This document shows positions 8,671 to 16,790 of a stretch of 64,000 nt of DNA, piece after piece (within the stretch, counting starts at the first letter, position 1; each line of letters starts with the position of its first letter). The notes below the pieces were generated by a model. The model saw only the letters and a list, made by a program, of their open reading frames with translations, ran no database searches and was not told the DNA's origin. The stretch is from positions 2,136,995 to 2,200,994 of the forward strand of contig JAHBZH010000001.1 of NCBI GenBank assembly GCA_019635535.1, in the 5' to 3' direction. The translations under genes were made by a program, and so were the position numbers. Source of the DNA: Sphingomonas sp. (GTDB taxonomy: Bacteria; Pseudomonadota; Alphaproteobacteria; Sphingomonadales; Sphingomonadaceae).

Positions 8671-8964
8671 ATGAAAGGCGGCTGGGTTTATTTCCTCGCC
8701 AACCGCTATCGCGGCACGATCTATACGGGCGTCACTGCGATCCTCCCCCGACGCATAGGGCAGCACCGCGCCGGCAAGGGCTCGCAATTCGCCGCGCAAT
8801 ACGGCGTCACCCGGCTTGTTTACGCCGAGGAATATCCCACGATCGAAGAAGCCATCGCGCGGGAAAAGGCTTTGAAGAAATGGCGGCGCGAATGGAAGAT
8901 CGAACTGATTGAGGAGGGAAATCCGAACTGGGACGATCTCTACGATCATCTCATCGGCCTCTAG
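8671..8964 (+). CDS. Small GIY-YIG nuclease-fold protein
   Basis: A 97-residue single-domain GIY-YIG protein of the YhbQ/UPF0213-like size class. The two strands of the motif are WVYFLANR and GTIYTGVT, with the helix RRIGQHRAGKGS carrying the conserved arginine, then YAEEYPTIEEAIAREKALKKWRR with the metal-binding glutamate and a GNPNWDDLY end. The active-site residues look intact. The gene sits exactly between two copies of a perfect 30-bp inverted repeat, with no room for a normal promoter or ribosome site inside. That makes the repeat-gene-repeat block look like a discrete movable or self-maintaining unit. Biological role of this group is not established to my knowledge. Confidence 0.85.
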   Translation: MKGGWVYFLANRYRGTIYTGVTAILPRRIGQHRAGKGSQFAAQYGVTRLVYAEEYPTIEEAIAREKALKKWRREWKIELIEEGNPNWDDLYDHLIGL

Positions 8965-8968
8965 GAAA

Positions 8969-8998
8969 AGCTGGATTCCCGCGTTCGCGGGAATGACG
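8969..8998. repeat. Right 30-bp inverted repeat of the GIY-YIG element
   Basis: Exact reverse complement of 8635-8664, beginning 4 bp after the TAG of the GIY-YIG gene. Each copy can fold on its own (8-bp arms TTCCCGCG/CGCGGGAA), and the two can also pair with each other. Confidence 0.9.
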
Positions 8999-9017
8999 AT
9001 TTAGATAAGCTCAGCGC

Positions 9018-9359
9018 CTACCAGCTCGCGCCGTCGATGAGCCGTCGCGGCAGCTTCTCCCACACGTCAGGATCGAACATCCGGAGATTGACGCCCATCC
9101 GCTCATAGGTGGGATCGCGAGGGGACCAGTGTGTGGTGCAGCCGCAAGTGCCGCAATGCCAGGTGGTGAGGGCCTCGTCGCCCTGGACATAGCCGACGAG
9201 GCGCGTTTCGGAATCGCGGACGTCCACCTCGTCCGGCCGGTAATAGCCCCAGAGCCCGCCGGTGCGGCGGCAGATCGAGCAATTGCAGCTGCCGAGATCC
9301 TCCGGCGGCTTCGGCACGGTCAGGCGGATCGCTCCGCAATGGCAGCTCCCCTCGATCAT
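9018..9359 (-). CDS. GFA family (glutathione-dependent formaldehyde-activating-like) protein
   Basis: A 113-residue zinc-binding protein of the GFA/CENP-V fold. Cysteine clusters match the family: GSCHCGAIRL at the N-terminus, GSCNCSICRRTG about residues 31-42, and WHCGTCGCTTHW near residue 76. Family members bind glutathione or S-hydroxymethylglutathione, but most have no proven enzymatic activity. The ATG at 9359 overlaps the stop of the upstream sirtuin gene by 4 bp, which fixes the start and indicates cotranscription. Confidence 0.88.
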   Translation of the reverse strand: MIEGSCHCGAIRLTVPKPPEDLGSCNCSICRRTGGLWGYYRPDEVDVRDSETRLVGYVQGDEALTTWHCGTCGCTTHWSPRDPTYERMGVNLRMFDPDVWEKLPRRLIDGASW

Positions 9360-10057
9360 TTCAGCATCTCCTCCACCCATTCCGGCACCAGCACGCCCGC
9401 CGGGCCCGTCCGGCTCTCATGGAAATGAGAGCTGCCCAGGCTCGGCTCCAGGTTCATCTCCAGCGTTTGCGCACCCACGTAACGCGCGGTCTGGACATAG
9501 CCGGCGGCGGGATAGACGTTGCCGGACGTGCCGATCGAGACGAACAGGTCGGCGTCCATCAGCGCCCGGTCGATCCGCTCCATCTCATAGGGCATCTCGC
9601 CGAACCAGACGATGTCGGGCCGCATATGGCCCGCCGCGCCGCAGCCGGGACAGGCCGGATGGTCGCCCAGCCCCTCCTCCCAGCGCGCGCGGCCGTTACA
9701 GGCCAGGCACCAGGCGGAGCGCAATTCGCCATGCATGTGCAGCACCCGCTTCGCCCCGCCCCGTTCGTGCAGATCGTCGACATTCTGGGTGACGATCAGC
9801 AAGTCGCCGGGCCATTCCGCGTCCAGCCGCGCCAGCGCCCGGTGCGCCGCATTGGGCTCGACACTCTTCAGGTTCGCCCGCCGCGCATCGTAGAAACGCT
9901 GCACCAGCACGGGATCGCGCGCGAACGCCTCGGGCGTCGCCACATCCTCCACCCGATGCCCCTCCCACAGCCCGTCCGGCCCGCGAAAGGTCGCGAGGCC
10001 GCTTTCGGCGGAAATGCCGGCGCCGGTGAGGATGACGATGTTGCTTATGTCGGCCAT
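9356..10057 (-). CDS. cobB: NAD-dependent protein deacylase (sirtuin, CobB-like)
   Basis: A 233-residue sirtuin that removes acyl groups from protein lysines using NAD+. NAD-site motifs GAGISAESGLATFRG and TQNVDDLHERGG are intact, including the catalytic histidine of LHMHGEL. The zinc module has CLAC and CPGC pairs. The segment FYDARRANL contains the Tyr-x-x-Arg pair that in class III (SIRT5/CobB) sirtuins favours succinyl or malonyl substrates, so desuccinylation is plausible. First gene of a two-gene unit with the GFA protein. The start ATG at 10057 directly follows the promoter region shared with the gene ending at 10099. Confidence 0.93.
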   Translation of the reverse strand: MADISNIVILTGAGISAESGLATFRGPDGLWEGHRVEDVATPEAFARDPVLVQRFYDARRANLKSVEPNAAHRALARLDAEWPGDLLIVTQNVDDLHERGGAKRVLHMHGELRSAWCLACNGRARWEEGLGDHPACPGCGAAGHMRPDIVWFGEMPYEMERIDRALMDADLFVSIGTSGNVYPAAGYVQTARYVGAQTLEMNLEPSLGSSHFHESRTGPAGVLVPEWVEEMLK

Positions 10058-10098
10058 GCAGCGGCCTTAGCGGGAAATCCGGCCGTCTGAGAAGGTCG

Positions 10099-10446
10099 TC
10101 AGGCGGCGCGGCGGACCGTTACCGCCTCCGCGGGGAACATCGGCGCTTCCAGGAACCAGTCGCGGGCCAGCCCGGCCAGTTCGCGCTCGGCGGCGCGGAA
10201 TTCGGCTTCGGTGCGGGCGAGCAGCGACTGGCGCAGGCGGAAGACGGCGATCGAGATCGCCTCCAGCCGGCCGAGCGCCGCCCGATCGCCTTCCCGCGCG
10301 AAATGGAGCTGGGCGCGGCCGATCGCGCCGTCCGTGCCCGCCGGGAGATGCCGCGCATCCGAATCGAGGAAGCGTGTCAGCGTGCAATGCACCGCTGCAT
10401 AGTGGCTGGCGCGCCAGGCTTGATCCAGGGCGGCGGACGGCGTCAT
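10099..10446 (-). CDS. Hypothetical protein, 115 residues
   Basis: Unrecognised. With ATG 10446 the protein begins MTPSAALDQAWRASHYAAVH and is largely helical, ending in a short strand-rich tail (FLEAPMFPAEAVTVRRAA). No signal peptide, membrane segment or cysteine cluster. Translation can also be extended upstream to another ATG at 10488, but conserved-looking amphipathic sequence starts at 10446. It is divergent from the sulfatase-like gene at 10545, sharing a roughly 100-bp promoter region. The third-codon-position GC bias is strong, supporting a real gene. Confidence 0.6.
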   Translation of the reverse strand: MTPSAALDQAWRASHYAAVHCTLTRFLDSDARHLPAGTDGAIGRAQLHFAREGDRAALGRLEAISIAVFRLRQSLLARTEAEFRAAERELAGLARDWFLEAPMFPAEAVTVRRAA

Positions 10447-10544
10447 GCCCTCGCTTTGCCGCGAAATCGTTAAAAGGCTGTTAGCCATGCATGCCGGCGC
10501 CGGCCGCAAACCCTCTTTTAAGGCCCGCGCGCTAGTCTCGCCGG

Positions 10545-12545
10545 ATGCGTTTCGACACCATCTTCCCTCGCGCGTCAGCCGCGGCGCGCTCCGCATGGAC
10601 GCGCGCCGCGCGACTCACGCTGCCGGCGACGATCCTCGTCACGCTGATCGTCGAGCTGGCGCTGGCCGAGCGCAAATACGGCCTGTTCGGCGGCGGCTTC
10701 GGCCAGTCCCGCGCGCTCGACGCGCCGCTGGAGACCGGCGCCTTCCTCGCCGCCCTGCTCGCCTGCCAGATCCTGCTCTTCGTTCTGCTCTACCGTCTCG
10801 TGAGGCGGCTGCACGGGCGGCAGGGCGACAGCCCGCTCTTCCACTTCAACTTCGCCTTCTGGATCGGCGGCGGCGCGATCGGGCTGACGGTCGCGAAATT
10901 TCAGGCGCTCGCTTATTTCAGCGACGCGATGAGCCTGCAGATCGTCCGCAATCTGGGCGGCGGCAGCCTCGTCGACGCGCTGCTCTACACGCTGAGCGAA
11001 GCGGGCCTGATCGCCATCGCCGCTTTGGGCGCGGCCTGCCTCTATGCGCTGGGCTGGTGGGCGCTGCGCCGGCGCTGGCGGGGCGCGCCGCCGTTGCCGG
11101 ACCATTACCGCTTTGGCTGGCGGGGCGGGATCGCCGCCTTCCTCGCCGTCGCGTTGTTGCTCTTCGCCGCCAATCGGGTGGACGACGCCCGCTCGGCGCT
11201 CAGCCGGTTCAACGCCGTCCAGCTCTTCGGCGCGATCCTGCACGAGGCCACCGATTTCGATCGGGACGGCTGGAGCCTCTATTCCCACCCGATCGACCGC
11301 CAGCCCTTCGACTCCGCGCGCCATCCCTATGCGCTCGATATCCCGAACAACGGCATCGACGAGGACGGGCTGGGCGGCGATTTCACCTTCTCCGGCGGAC
11401 TGCCAGCCGAGCGCGCGCCGGTCATCGCGGGGCGCAAGCGCAACGTGATCCTGATCGTGCTGGAAAGCACCCGCGCGGACGCGCTCGGCAAGCGGATCGA
11501 CGGCATTGCGGTCGCACCCAATCTCGAAGCGCTGGCCCGCACGGGCAGTGCCGCGCCGGCCGCCTACAGCCATGTCGGCTTCACCACCCAGTCGCTGCAC
11601 AGCCTGTTCACCGGCGAGCTGGCACCGGCGGACGGGCGCCATTCGCTGGTGAACGCCTTCCTCGCCAACGGCTATCGGGTCGGCGTGCTGTCCGGTCAGG
11701 CCGAGGATTTCGGCGGCACGGCCGAGCGGGTCGGCATGCGGCGCGGCGACCTGTTCGTCGATGCGACCACGCACCGCGAAGAGCGCGCCTCGGTCTTCGC
11801 CGCGCAAGGCTCGCTCACCATCGACGGGCGCGTGCTGCTGCGCGAATTCGATGTCCGGCTCGGCGAGCGGCGTGCATGGGACCGGCCCTGGTTCCTCTAT
11901 GTGAATCTCCAGTCCGCGCACTTCCCCTATGCCTGGCCGGGCATGGACCGCATCCTGCCCGGGGAGCCCCTGCCCCGCCGCGAGATCGACGCCGCCAATC
12001 GCGACCGGCTGGAGCGGACCTACTGGAACGCGGTGGCCTATAACGACCGGCTGATCGGCGAGCTGATCGAACGGCTGCGCGGCCTCGGCGTGCTGGAGGA
12101 CACACTCATCGTCGTCACCGCCGATCATGGCGAATCGCTGTTCGACGACGGCTTCCTGGGCCACGGCCACACGCTCAACGACGAACAGACGCGCATCCCC
12201 TTCGTCCTCAGCGATCCCGGCATCCGCTTCGCCGGCCCGATCGGGCTAGCCGACATGCGCGCGATCCTGCTGCGCGCGGCCGGCGCGGTGGTGGCCGCCC
12301 CAGCGAATGACGGCGTGTTCCAGTATCTCGGCACGCTCGACCGGCCAGGCGCGATCGGCCTGGTCGAGCCGGACGGACGGCGCGTCGTCTACGACCTGTA
12401 TCGCGAGGCGGTGCAGGGATCGGACGGCCGCTGGACGCCCTATGCCGAGCTGCCGCCGCAAAGCGCGTTACGGGCGAGCGCCGATGACGTGATCGACCGC
12501 TGGGCGCGCGAGCGCTGGCTCGCGCATCTACGGGCGAATCGCTAG
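10545..12545 (+). CDS. Inner-membrane sulfatase-like hydrolase/transferase
   Basis: A 666-residue protein with about four to five N-terminal membrane helices (residues 20-215) followed by a periplasmic alkaline-phosphatase/sulfatase-fold domain. That domain begins NVILIVLESTRADALGK, where the Thr/Ser after the acidic metal ligand should be the nucleophile. It continues with YSHVGFTTQSLHSLFTG and ends with the metal-binding TADHGESLFDDGFLGHGH. This architecture is shared by LTA synthase-like and phosphoethanolamine/phosphoglycerol transferases, so modification of a lipid or surface glycan is more likely than sulfate release. A DRDGWSLYSHPIDRQPFD segment before the catalytic domain resembles an EF-hand-like metal loop together with DEDGLGGDF (both Asp-rich). 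Substrate not determinable. Confidence 0.82.
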   Translation: MRFDTIFPRASAAARSAWTRAARLTLPATILVTLIVELALAERKYGLFGGGFGQSRALDAPLETGAFLAALLACQILLFVLLYRLVRRLHGRQGDSPLFHFNFAFWIGGGAIGLTVAKFQALAYFSDAMSLQIVRNLGGGSLVDALLYTLSEAGLIAIAALGAACLYALGWWALRRRWRGAPPLPDHYRFGWRGGIAAFLAVALLLFAANRVDDARSALSRFNAVQLFGAILHEATDFDRDGWSLYSHPIDRQPFDSARHPYALDIPNNGIDEDGLGGDFTFSGGLPAERAPVIAGRKRNVILIVLESTRADALGKRIDGIAVAPNLEALARTGSAAPAAYSHVGFTTQSLHSLFTGELAPADGRHSLVNAFLANGYRVGVLSGQAEDFGGTAERVGMRRGDLFVDATTHREERASVFAAQGSLTIDGRVLLREFDVRLGERRAWDRPWFLYVNLQSAHFPYAWPGMDRILPGEPLPRREIDAANRDRLERTYWNAVAYNDRLIGELIERLRGLGVLEDTLIVVTADHGESLFDDGFLGHGHTLNDEQTRIPFVLSDPGIRFAGPIGLADMRAILLRAAGAVVAAPANDGVFQYLGTLDRPGAIGLVEPDGRRVVYDLYREAVQGSDGRWTPYAELPPQSALRASADDVIDRWARERWLAHLRANR

Positions 12546-12546
12546 C

Positions 12547-12747
12547 TCAGTTGGACGGGGCCGGAGCGGCGGGCGTTTCGATCTTCACGTCGGCGTTGAT
12601 GTCGGTCTTGCCATCGCCCATCAGATTGCTGCCGAACATAAAAAACAGCCCGACGATCACCGCCAGCAACAGCAGCACCACGACGATCAGGCCACCGCTG
12701 CCGCCGCCATCGCTGGTGACGATCACTTCCTTCTCACGCTCGGCCAT
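12547..12747 (-). CDS. 66-residue single-pass membrane protein
   Basis: Starts MAEREKEVIVTSDGGGSGG, then one strongly hydrophobic helix (LIVVVLLLLAVIVGLFFMF) and a short polar tail rich in Asp and Pro (DGKTDINADVKIETPAAPAP). Topology predicted N-in, tail in the periplasm. Similar small proteins are frequent in sphingomonads, but I do not know a function. Convergent with the sulfatase-like gene (stops one base apart) and divergent from dapB across a 14-bp palindrome. Confidence 0.7.
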   Translation of the reverse strand: MAEREKEVIVTSDGGGSGGLIVVVLLLLAVIVGLFFMFGSNLMGDGKTDINADVKIETPAAPAPSN

Positions 12748-12783
12748 AAAGCCTCCCTGAACTGCGACTCGCGTCCCAACGCG

Positions 12784-12797
12784 GTCCACGCGTGGAC
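12784..12797. promoter_or_regulatory. 14-bp palindrome between the small membrane protein and dapB
   Basis: GTCCACGCGTGGAC is perfectly self-complementary and lies in the 123-bp divergent intergenic region. Possible operator for either gene; no regulator is linked. Confidence 0.3.
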
Positions 12798-12870
12798 GTT
12801 CCGCGCAAGCGGTCTTGCGGCGCGCGCGCGGCAAGCCCATGAAAGCCGCCGACTCGTCGGTGGGAGCAAC

Positions 12871-13602
12871 ATGACGCGCATCGGAATCATCGGCGCCGGC
12901 GGGCGCATGGGCATCGCTATTGCCTCCGCCATCGACGCGCATCGGGACGCCAGCCTCGCCGGCGGCGCCGGCCGGGGCGACGACGCGGCGGCGCTGGCGC
13001 GCGAGAGCGACGCGCTGATCGATTTTTCGACCACCGACGCGCTGTCCGCCAATCTCGATGCGGCGGTGGCGGCAAACGCCCCGATCGTGATCGGCACGAC
13101 GGGGTTGGGGCCGGTCCACCAAGCCTTGATCGCGCGCGCGGCCAAGCAGGTTCCGGTGCTGCATTCAGCCAATATGTCGCAGGGCATCGCGCTCCTCTCC
13201 CATCTCGTGCGCGAGGCGGCGGCGCGGCTGGGCGAGGATTGGGACATCGAGATCGTCGAGATGCACCACCGCCACAAGATCGACGCGCCTTCCGGCACCG
13301 CGCTGTTGCTGGGCGAGGCCGCCGCCGCCGGGCGCGGCGTCGATCTCGGCGCGGTGGCCGAGCGGGGCCGCGACGGCATGGCGGGGCCGCGCACGCCTGG
13401 CGATATCGGCTTCGCCTCGCTGCGCGGCGGTTCGGTCCCGGGCGATCATCAAGTCATCTTCGCCACCGAACGCGAGCGGATCGAGATCGGGCATCGCGCC
13501 GAGAGCCGGGCCATCTTCGCGCGCGGCGCGGTCAAGGCCGCGTTCTGGCTGAAGGACCAGCCGCCCGGCCTTTACACGATGGCGGACGTGCTCGGCCTGT
13601 GA
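12871..13602 (+). CDS. dapB: 4-hydroxy-tetrahydrodipicolinate reductase
   Basis: A 243-residue cytoplasmic NAD(P)H enzyme of the diaminopimelate/lysine pathway. The nucleotide fold begins IGIIGAGGRMGIAIA. The family signature EIVEMHHRHKIDAPSGTA is complete, giving the catalytic His-His-x3-Lys. The C-terminal ARGAVKAAFWLKDQPPGLYTMADVLGL matches the usual end. The gene overlaps a GTG-started amino acid permease by 4 bp and opens an overlapping chain of four genes ending in nth. Confidence 0.95.
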   Translation: MTRIGIIGAGGRMGIAIASAIDAHRDASLAGGAGRGDDAAALARESDALIDFSTTDALSANLDAAVAANAPIVIGTTGLGPVHQALIARAAKQVPVLHSANMSQGIALLSHLVREAAARLGEDWDIEIVEMHHRHKIDAPSGTALLLGEAAAAGRGVDLGAVAERGRDGMAGPRTPGDIGFASLRGGSVPGDHQVIFATERERIEIGHRAESRAIFARGAVKAAFWLKDQPPGLYTMADVLGL

Positions 13603-14939
13603 ACGGCGCGACGGACGAAGGATCGCCCCGCCTGGTCCGCCGGCTCGGCCGGTTCGACGCCACGATGCTCGTCATGGGGGGCATCATCGGCGCCGGCATC
13701 TTCGTCAATCCGGCCGAGGTCGCCCGCCATGTCACCTCGCCCGGACTGATCGTCGGCGCCTGGCTGATCGGCGGCATGGTCGCGATCGCCGGCGCCTTCG
13801 TCTATGCCGAACTGGCCGCGCGGCGGCCGCAGGTGGGCGGCCAATATGCCTATTTGCGCGACGCCTGGGGGCCGATGCCGGCCTTCCTCTATGGCTGGTC
13901 GCTGCTGCTGGTGATCCAATCCGGCGGCATGGCGGCGGTGGCGATCACCTTCGCGCGCTACTTCCTCGACGTCGCCCCGCTGCCGATGAGCGAAAGCGCC
14001 GTGGCGGTCGTGACGCTCGCGCTGCTGACCGCGATCAACTGCCTGGGCGTGCGCGTCGGCGGCACGCTGCAGAGCGTGCTGATGGTCATCAAGATCCTCG
14101 CGCTCATGGCCCTGGTCCTGTGCGGCATCGCGTTGGCCCCGGTCTTCGCCGGCGCGCCGCCGCCCGCGCCCGCCGCGCCGCTGCCGACGCTCGGCACGAT
14201 GGCCGCGCTCGCCGCCGCGCTGACGCCGGTCATGTTCGCTTATGGCGGCTGGCAGACCTCCGGCTTCGTTGCGGGCGAAATGCGCGATCCGGCGCGCGAC
14301 CTGCCCCGCGCCCTGCTGTTCGGCGTGATCGGGGTGGTGACGCTCTACGCGCTGGTCGCCTTCACCTTCGTCCATGTGCTGGGTCCGCAGGGCCTGGCCG
14401 AAAGCGCCACGCCCGCGACCAGTGTGATGCGCGGCGCGCTGGGCGACACCGGCGCCACCCTGATCGCGCTCGGCATCGCCATCTCGGCGTTGGGCTTCCT
14501 CAGCCAGGGCATGCTGACCACGCCGCGCGTCTATTTCGCGATGGCGCAGGACAAGCTCTTCTTCCCGGCCGTCGCCACGGTGAGCCCGCGCACGCACGCC
14601 CCGATCGTCGCCATCCTCCTCCAGGGCGCGACGGCGATCGTCATCGCGCTGACCGGCACGTTCGGCCAGATATTGAGCTATGTCGTGTCGGTGGACTTCA
14701 TCTGGTTCGCGCTGACCGGCGCGGCCCTGTTCGTCTATCGCCGCCGCGATCCCGAAACGCCGTCCTTCCAGGTGCCCGGCCATCCCTGGACCACGCTCTT
14801 CTTCATCCTCGCCTGCGCGATCACGGTGACGGGCACGATCTGGAACCATCCGGCGAACAGCGCGGTCGGCTTCCTGATCCTGCTCGCCGGGGTGCCGGCC
14901 TGCTTGTTCTGGTTGCGGCGGCAGGGGCGCGGCGCATGA
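13599..14939 (+). CDS. APC superfamily amino acid permease
   Basis: A 446-residue inner-membrane transporter with about 12 helices. The first membrane segment carries LVMGGIIGAGIFVNP, the substrate-backbone binding GxG motif of the APC superfamily, followed by FVYAELAARRPQVGGQYAYLRDAWGP (helix 2-3 signature). GTG 13599 overlaps the dapB stop; the translated N-terminus NGATDEGSPRLVRRLGRFDA is polar as expected. It overlaps the downstream aminotransferase by 4 bp, so it likely imports an amino acid that the aminotransferase uses. The actual substrate is unknown. Paralogous in fold to the permease at 20657, but clearly a different branch. Confidence 0.88.
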   Translation: MNGATDEGSPRLVRRLGRFDATMLVMGGIIGAGIFVNPAEVARHVTSPGLIVGAWLIGGMVAIAGAFVYAELAARRPQVGGQYAYLRDAWGPMPAFLYGWSLLLVIQSGGMAAVAITFARYFLDVAPLPMSESAVAVVTLALLTAINCLGVRVGGTLQSVLMVIKILALMALVLCGIALAPVFAGAPPPAPAAPLPTLGTMAALAAALTPVMFAYGGWQTSGFVAGEMRDPARDLPRALLFGVIGVVTLYALVAFTFVHVLGPQGLAESATPATSVMRGALGDTGATLIALGIAISALGFLSQGMLTTPRVYFAMAQDKLFFPAVATVSPRTHAPIVAILLQGATAIVIALTGTFGQILSYVVSVDFIWFALTGAALFVYRRRDPETPSFQVPGHPWTTLFFILACAITVTGTIWNHPANSAVGFLILLAGVPACLFWLRRQGRGA

Positions 14940-16003
14940 AGGCGATGGCGTCCGACTACATGTACTGGGCGAAGAACCGTCCGCCGGTGCGCTACAATCT
15001 CGGCTCCAGCGAAGTGCCGCATGTGCGGATGGACCGTTTCGGCATCGACATCGCCGCTCTCGAGCTGGACGGCGCCAGCCGCTACCGCGATCCGCCGCTG
15101 CGCGCGGCCATCGCCCGCACATGCGGCGTCACGCCGGACATGGTGGTGATGGCGGACGGCACCTCGATGGCCAACATGCTGGCGCTGTCGACCCTGTTGT
15201 CGCCCGGCGACGAGGTTGCGGCGGAAAGCCCGGTCTACGAGCCGATGATCGCCGCCGCCCGCCATGTCGGCGCCGTCATCCGCCCGTTCCAGCGGCGGGC
15301 GCCGGATTTCGCCATCGACCTCGACGCGCTCGCCACCGCGATCACCTCGCGCACCCGCCTCATCCTCCTCACCAATCTCCACAATCCCACCGGAAACCTC
15401 GTCGGCGAGGAGGTTCTGCGCGCAATCGGCGAGATGGCGGCGCGGGTGGGCGCTTATGTGCTGGTGGACGAGGTCTATCGCGATGCCGGCCTGCCGCGCC
15501 CGCGCAGCGCCGCCTTGCTCGGCGAGCGCTTCATCGCCACGGGTAGCCTCACCAAATGCTACGGGCTCAGCGGCCTGCGCTGCGGCTGGATTCTCGCCGC
15601 GCCGGAGCTGGCCGAACGGATCTGGCGGGTGAACGAGCTGTTCGGCGTGGCCCAGGCCCATGCCACCGAATGCCTGTCCCGCATCGCGCTGGAGCAGCTG
15701 GACGAGGTGTCGGCCGGCGTGAACGAATTGCTGGCGCGCAACCGCCACCTGGTGAGCGATTTCCTCGCCACGCGGGACGACCTGGAATGCGCACCGGTCA
15801 CGCAGGGCATCACCTGCTTCCCGCGCCTCGTGCGCGGCGATGTCGATGCGCTGAACGACCGGCTGCGGACCCGGGACGCGGCGATCGTGCCGGGCCGCTT
15901 CTTCGGCGCGCCCGACCATTTCCGCCTGGGCTTCGGCCAGCCGACCGGGATCGTTCAGGGCGGGCTGGAGCGGCTCGCCGCCGCGCTGGACAAACTGAAG
16001 TGA
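14936..16003 (+). CDS. Class I/II aminotransferase (PLP)
   Basis: A 355-residue fold-type I pyridoxal-phosphate enzyme. Recognisable parts are MADGTSMANMLALSTLLSPGDEV (cofactor phosphate contact), LLTNLHNPTGNLV (Asn of the PLP ring site), VLVDEVYRD (Asp-x-x-Tyr), and ATGSLTKCYGLSGLRCGW with the Schiff-base lysine. It is shorter than standard aspartate aminotransferases because the N-terminal arm is brief. Translationally coupled to the permease before it and to nth after it. A role in uptake-linked transamination is an inference; the family cannot be narrowed to one substrate. Confidence 0.87.
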   Translation: MKAMASDYMYWAKNRPPVRYNLGSSEVPHVRMDRFGIDIAALELDGASRYRDPPLRAAIARTCGVTPDMVVMADGTSMANMLALSTLLSPGDEVAAESPVYEPMIAAARHVGAVIRPFQRRAPDFAIDLDALATAITSRTRLILLTNLHNPTGNLVGEEVLRAIGEMAARVGAYVLVDEVYRDAGLPRPRSAALLGERFIATGSLTKCYGLSGLRCGWILAAPELAERIWRVNELFGVAQAHATECLSRIALEQLDEVSAGVNELLARNRHLVSDFLATRDDLECAPVTQGITCFPRLVRGDVDALNDRLRTRDAAIVPGRFFGAPDHFRLGFGQPTGIVQGGLERLAAALDKLK

Positions 16004-16656
16004 AGAAGGCCGACATCGCCTTATTCTACCGCCGGCTGGACGAGCGGACGCCCGATCCGGTGACCGAGCTCGAATATGTGAACGATTACACCCTGCTCGT
16101 CGCCGTCGTGCTCTCCGCCCAGGCGACGGACGCGGGCGTGAACCGCGCCACCCGCGATCTCTTCGCCGCCGTCACCACGCCCGAACAGATGGTCGCGCTC
16201 GGCGAGGAGGGGCTGAAGCGCCACATCCGCACGATCGGCCTGTTCAACACCAAGGCGAAGAACGTCATCGCTTTGTCCCGCACGCTGATCGCGGAGCATG
16301 GCGGCCGGGTGCCGGTCGATCGCGATGCGCTGCAGGCCTTGCCCGGCGTCGGGCGCAAGACCGCCAATGTCGTGCTCAACGTCGCCCATGGCGCCGAGAC
16401 CTTCCCGGTCGACACCCATGTCTTCCGCGTCGCCAACCGCACCGGCCTCGCGCCCGGCAAGAATGTGAACGCGGTGGAAAAGAAGCTGGAGAAGGAGACG
16501 CCGGCGCCCTGGCGCAACATCGCGCACCATCTTCTGATCCTGCACGGCCGTTATGTCTGCAAGGCGCGCCGGCCCGAATGTTGGCGCTGCGTGGTGGCCG
16601 ATCTGTGCCGTTACAAGCCCAAGACCCCGCCCCCGGCCGAAAAACACGCCGCCTGA
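16000..16656 (+). CDS. nth: Endonuclease III
   Basis: A 218-residue DNA glycosylase/AP lyase that removes oxidised pyrimidines in base excision repair. The helix-hairpin-helix LPGVGRKTANVVLN holds the catalytic lysine at residue 120 and PVDTHVFRV the aspartate at 138, the same numbers as in E. coli Nth. A [4Fe-4S] cluster motif Cys-x6-Cys-x2-Cys-x5-Cys closes the protein (VCKARRPECWRCVVADLC). GTG 16000 overlaps the aminotransferase stop. Placement of a repair gene at the end of an amino acid chain is unusual, though the overlap is clear. Confidence 0.95.
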   Translation: MKKADIALFYRRLDERTPDPVTELEYVNDYTLLVAVVLSAQATDAGVNRATRDLFAAVTTPEQMVALGEEGLKRHIRTIGLFNTKAKNVIALSRTLIAEHGGRVPVDRDALQALPGVGRKTANVVLNVAHGAETFPVDTHVFRVANRTGLAPGKNVNAVEKKLEKETPAPWRNIAHHLLILHGRYVCKARRPECWRCVVADLCRYKPKTPPPAEKHAA

Positions 16657-16709
16657 ACTTAGCTCTGGCCCCCTCGCCACCCCTTTGCTAAGCGCCCCTT
16701 CCGGCTCAG

Positions 16710-16786
<77 letters not shown>

Positions 16787-16790
16787 CCTT

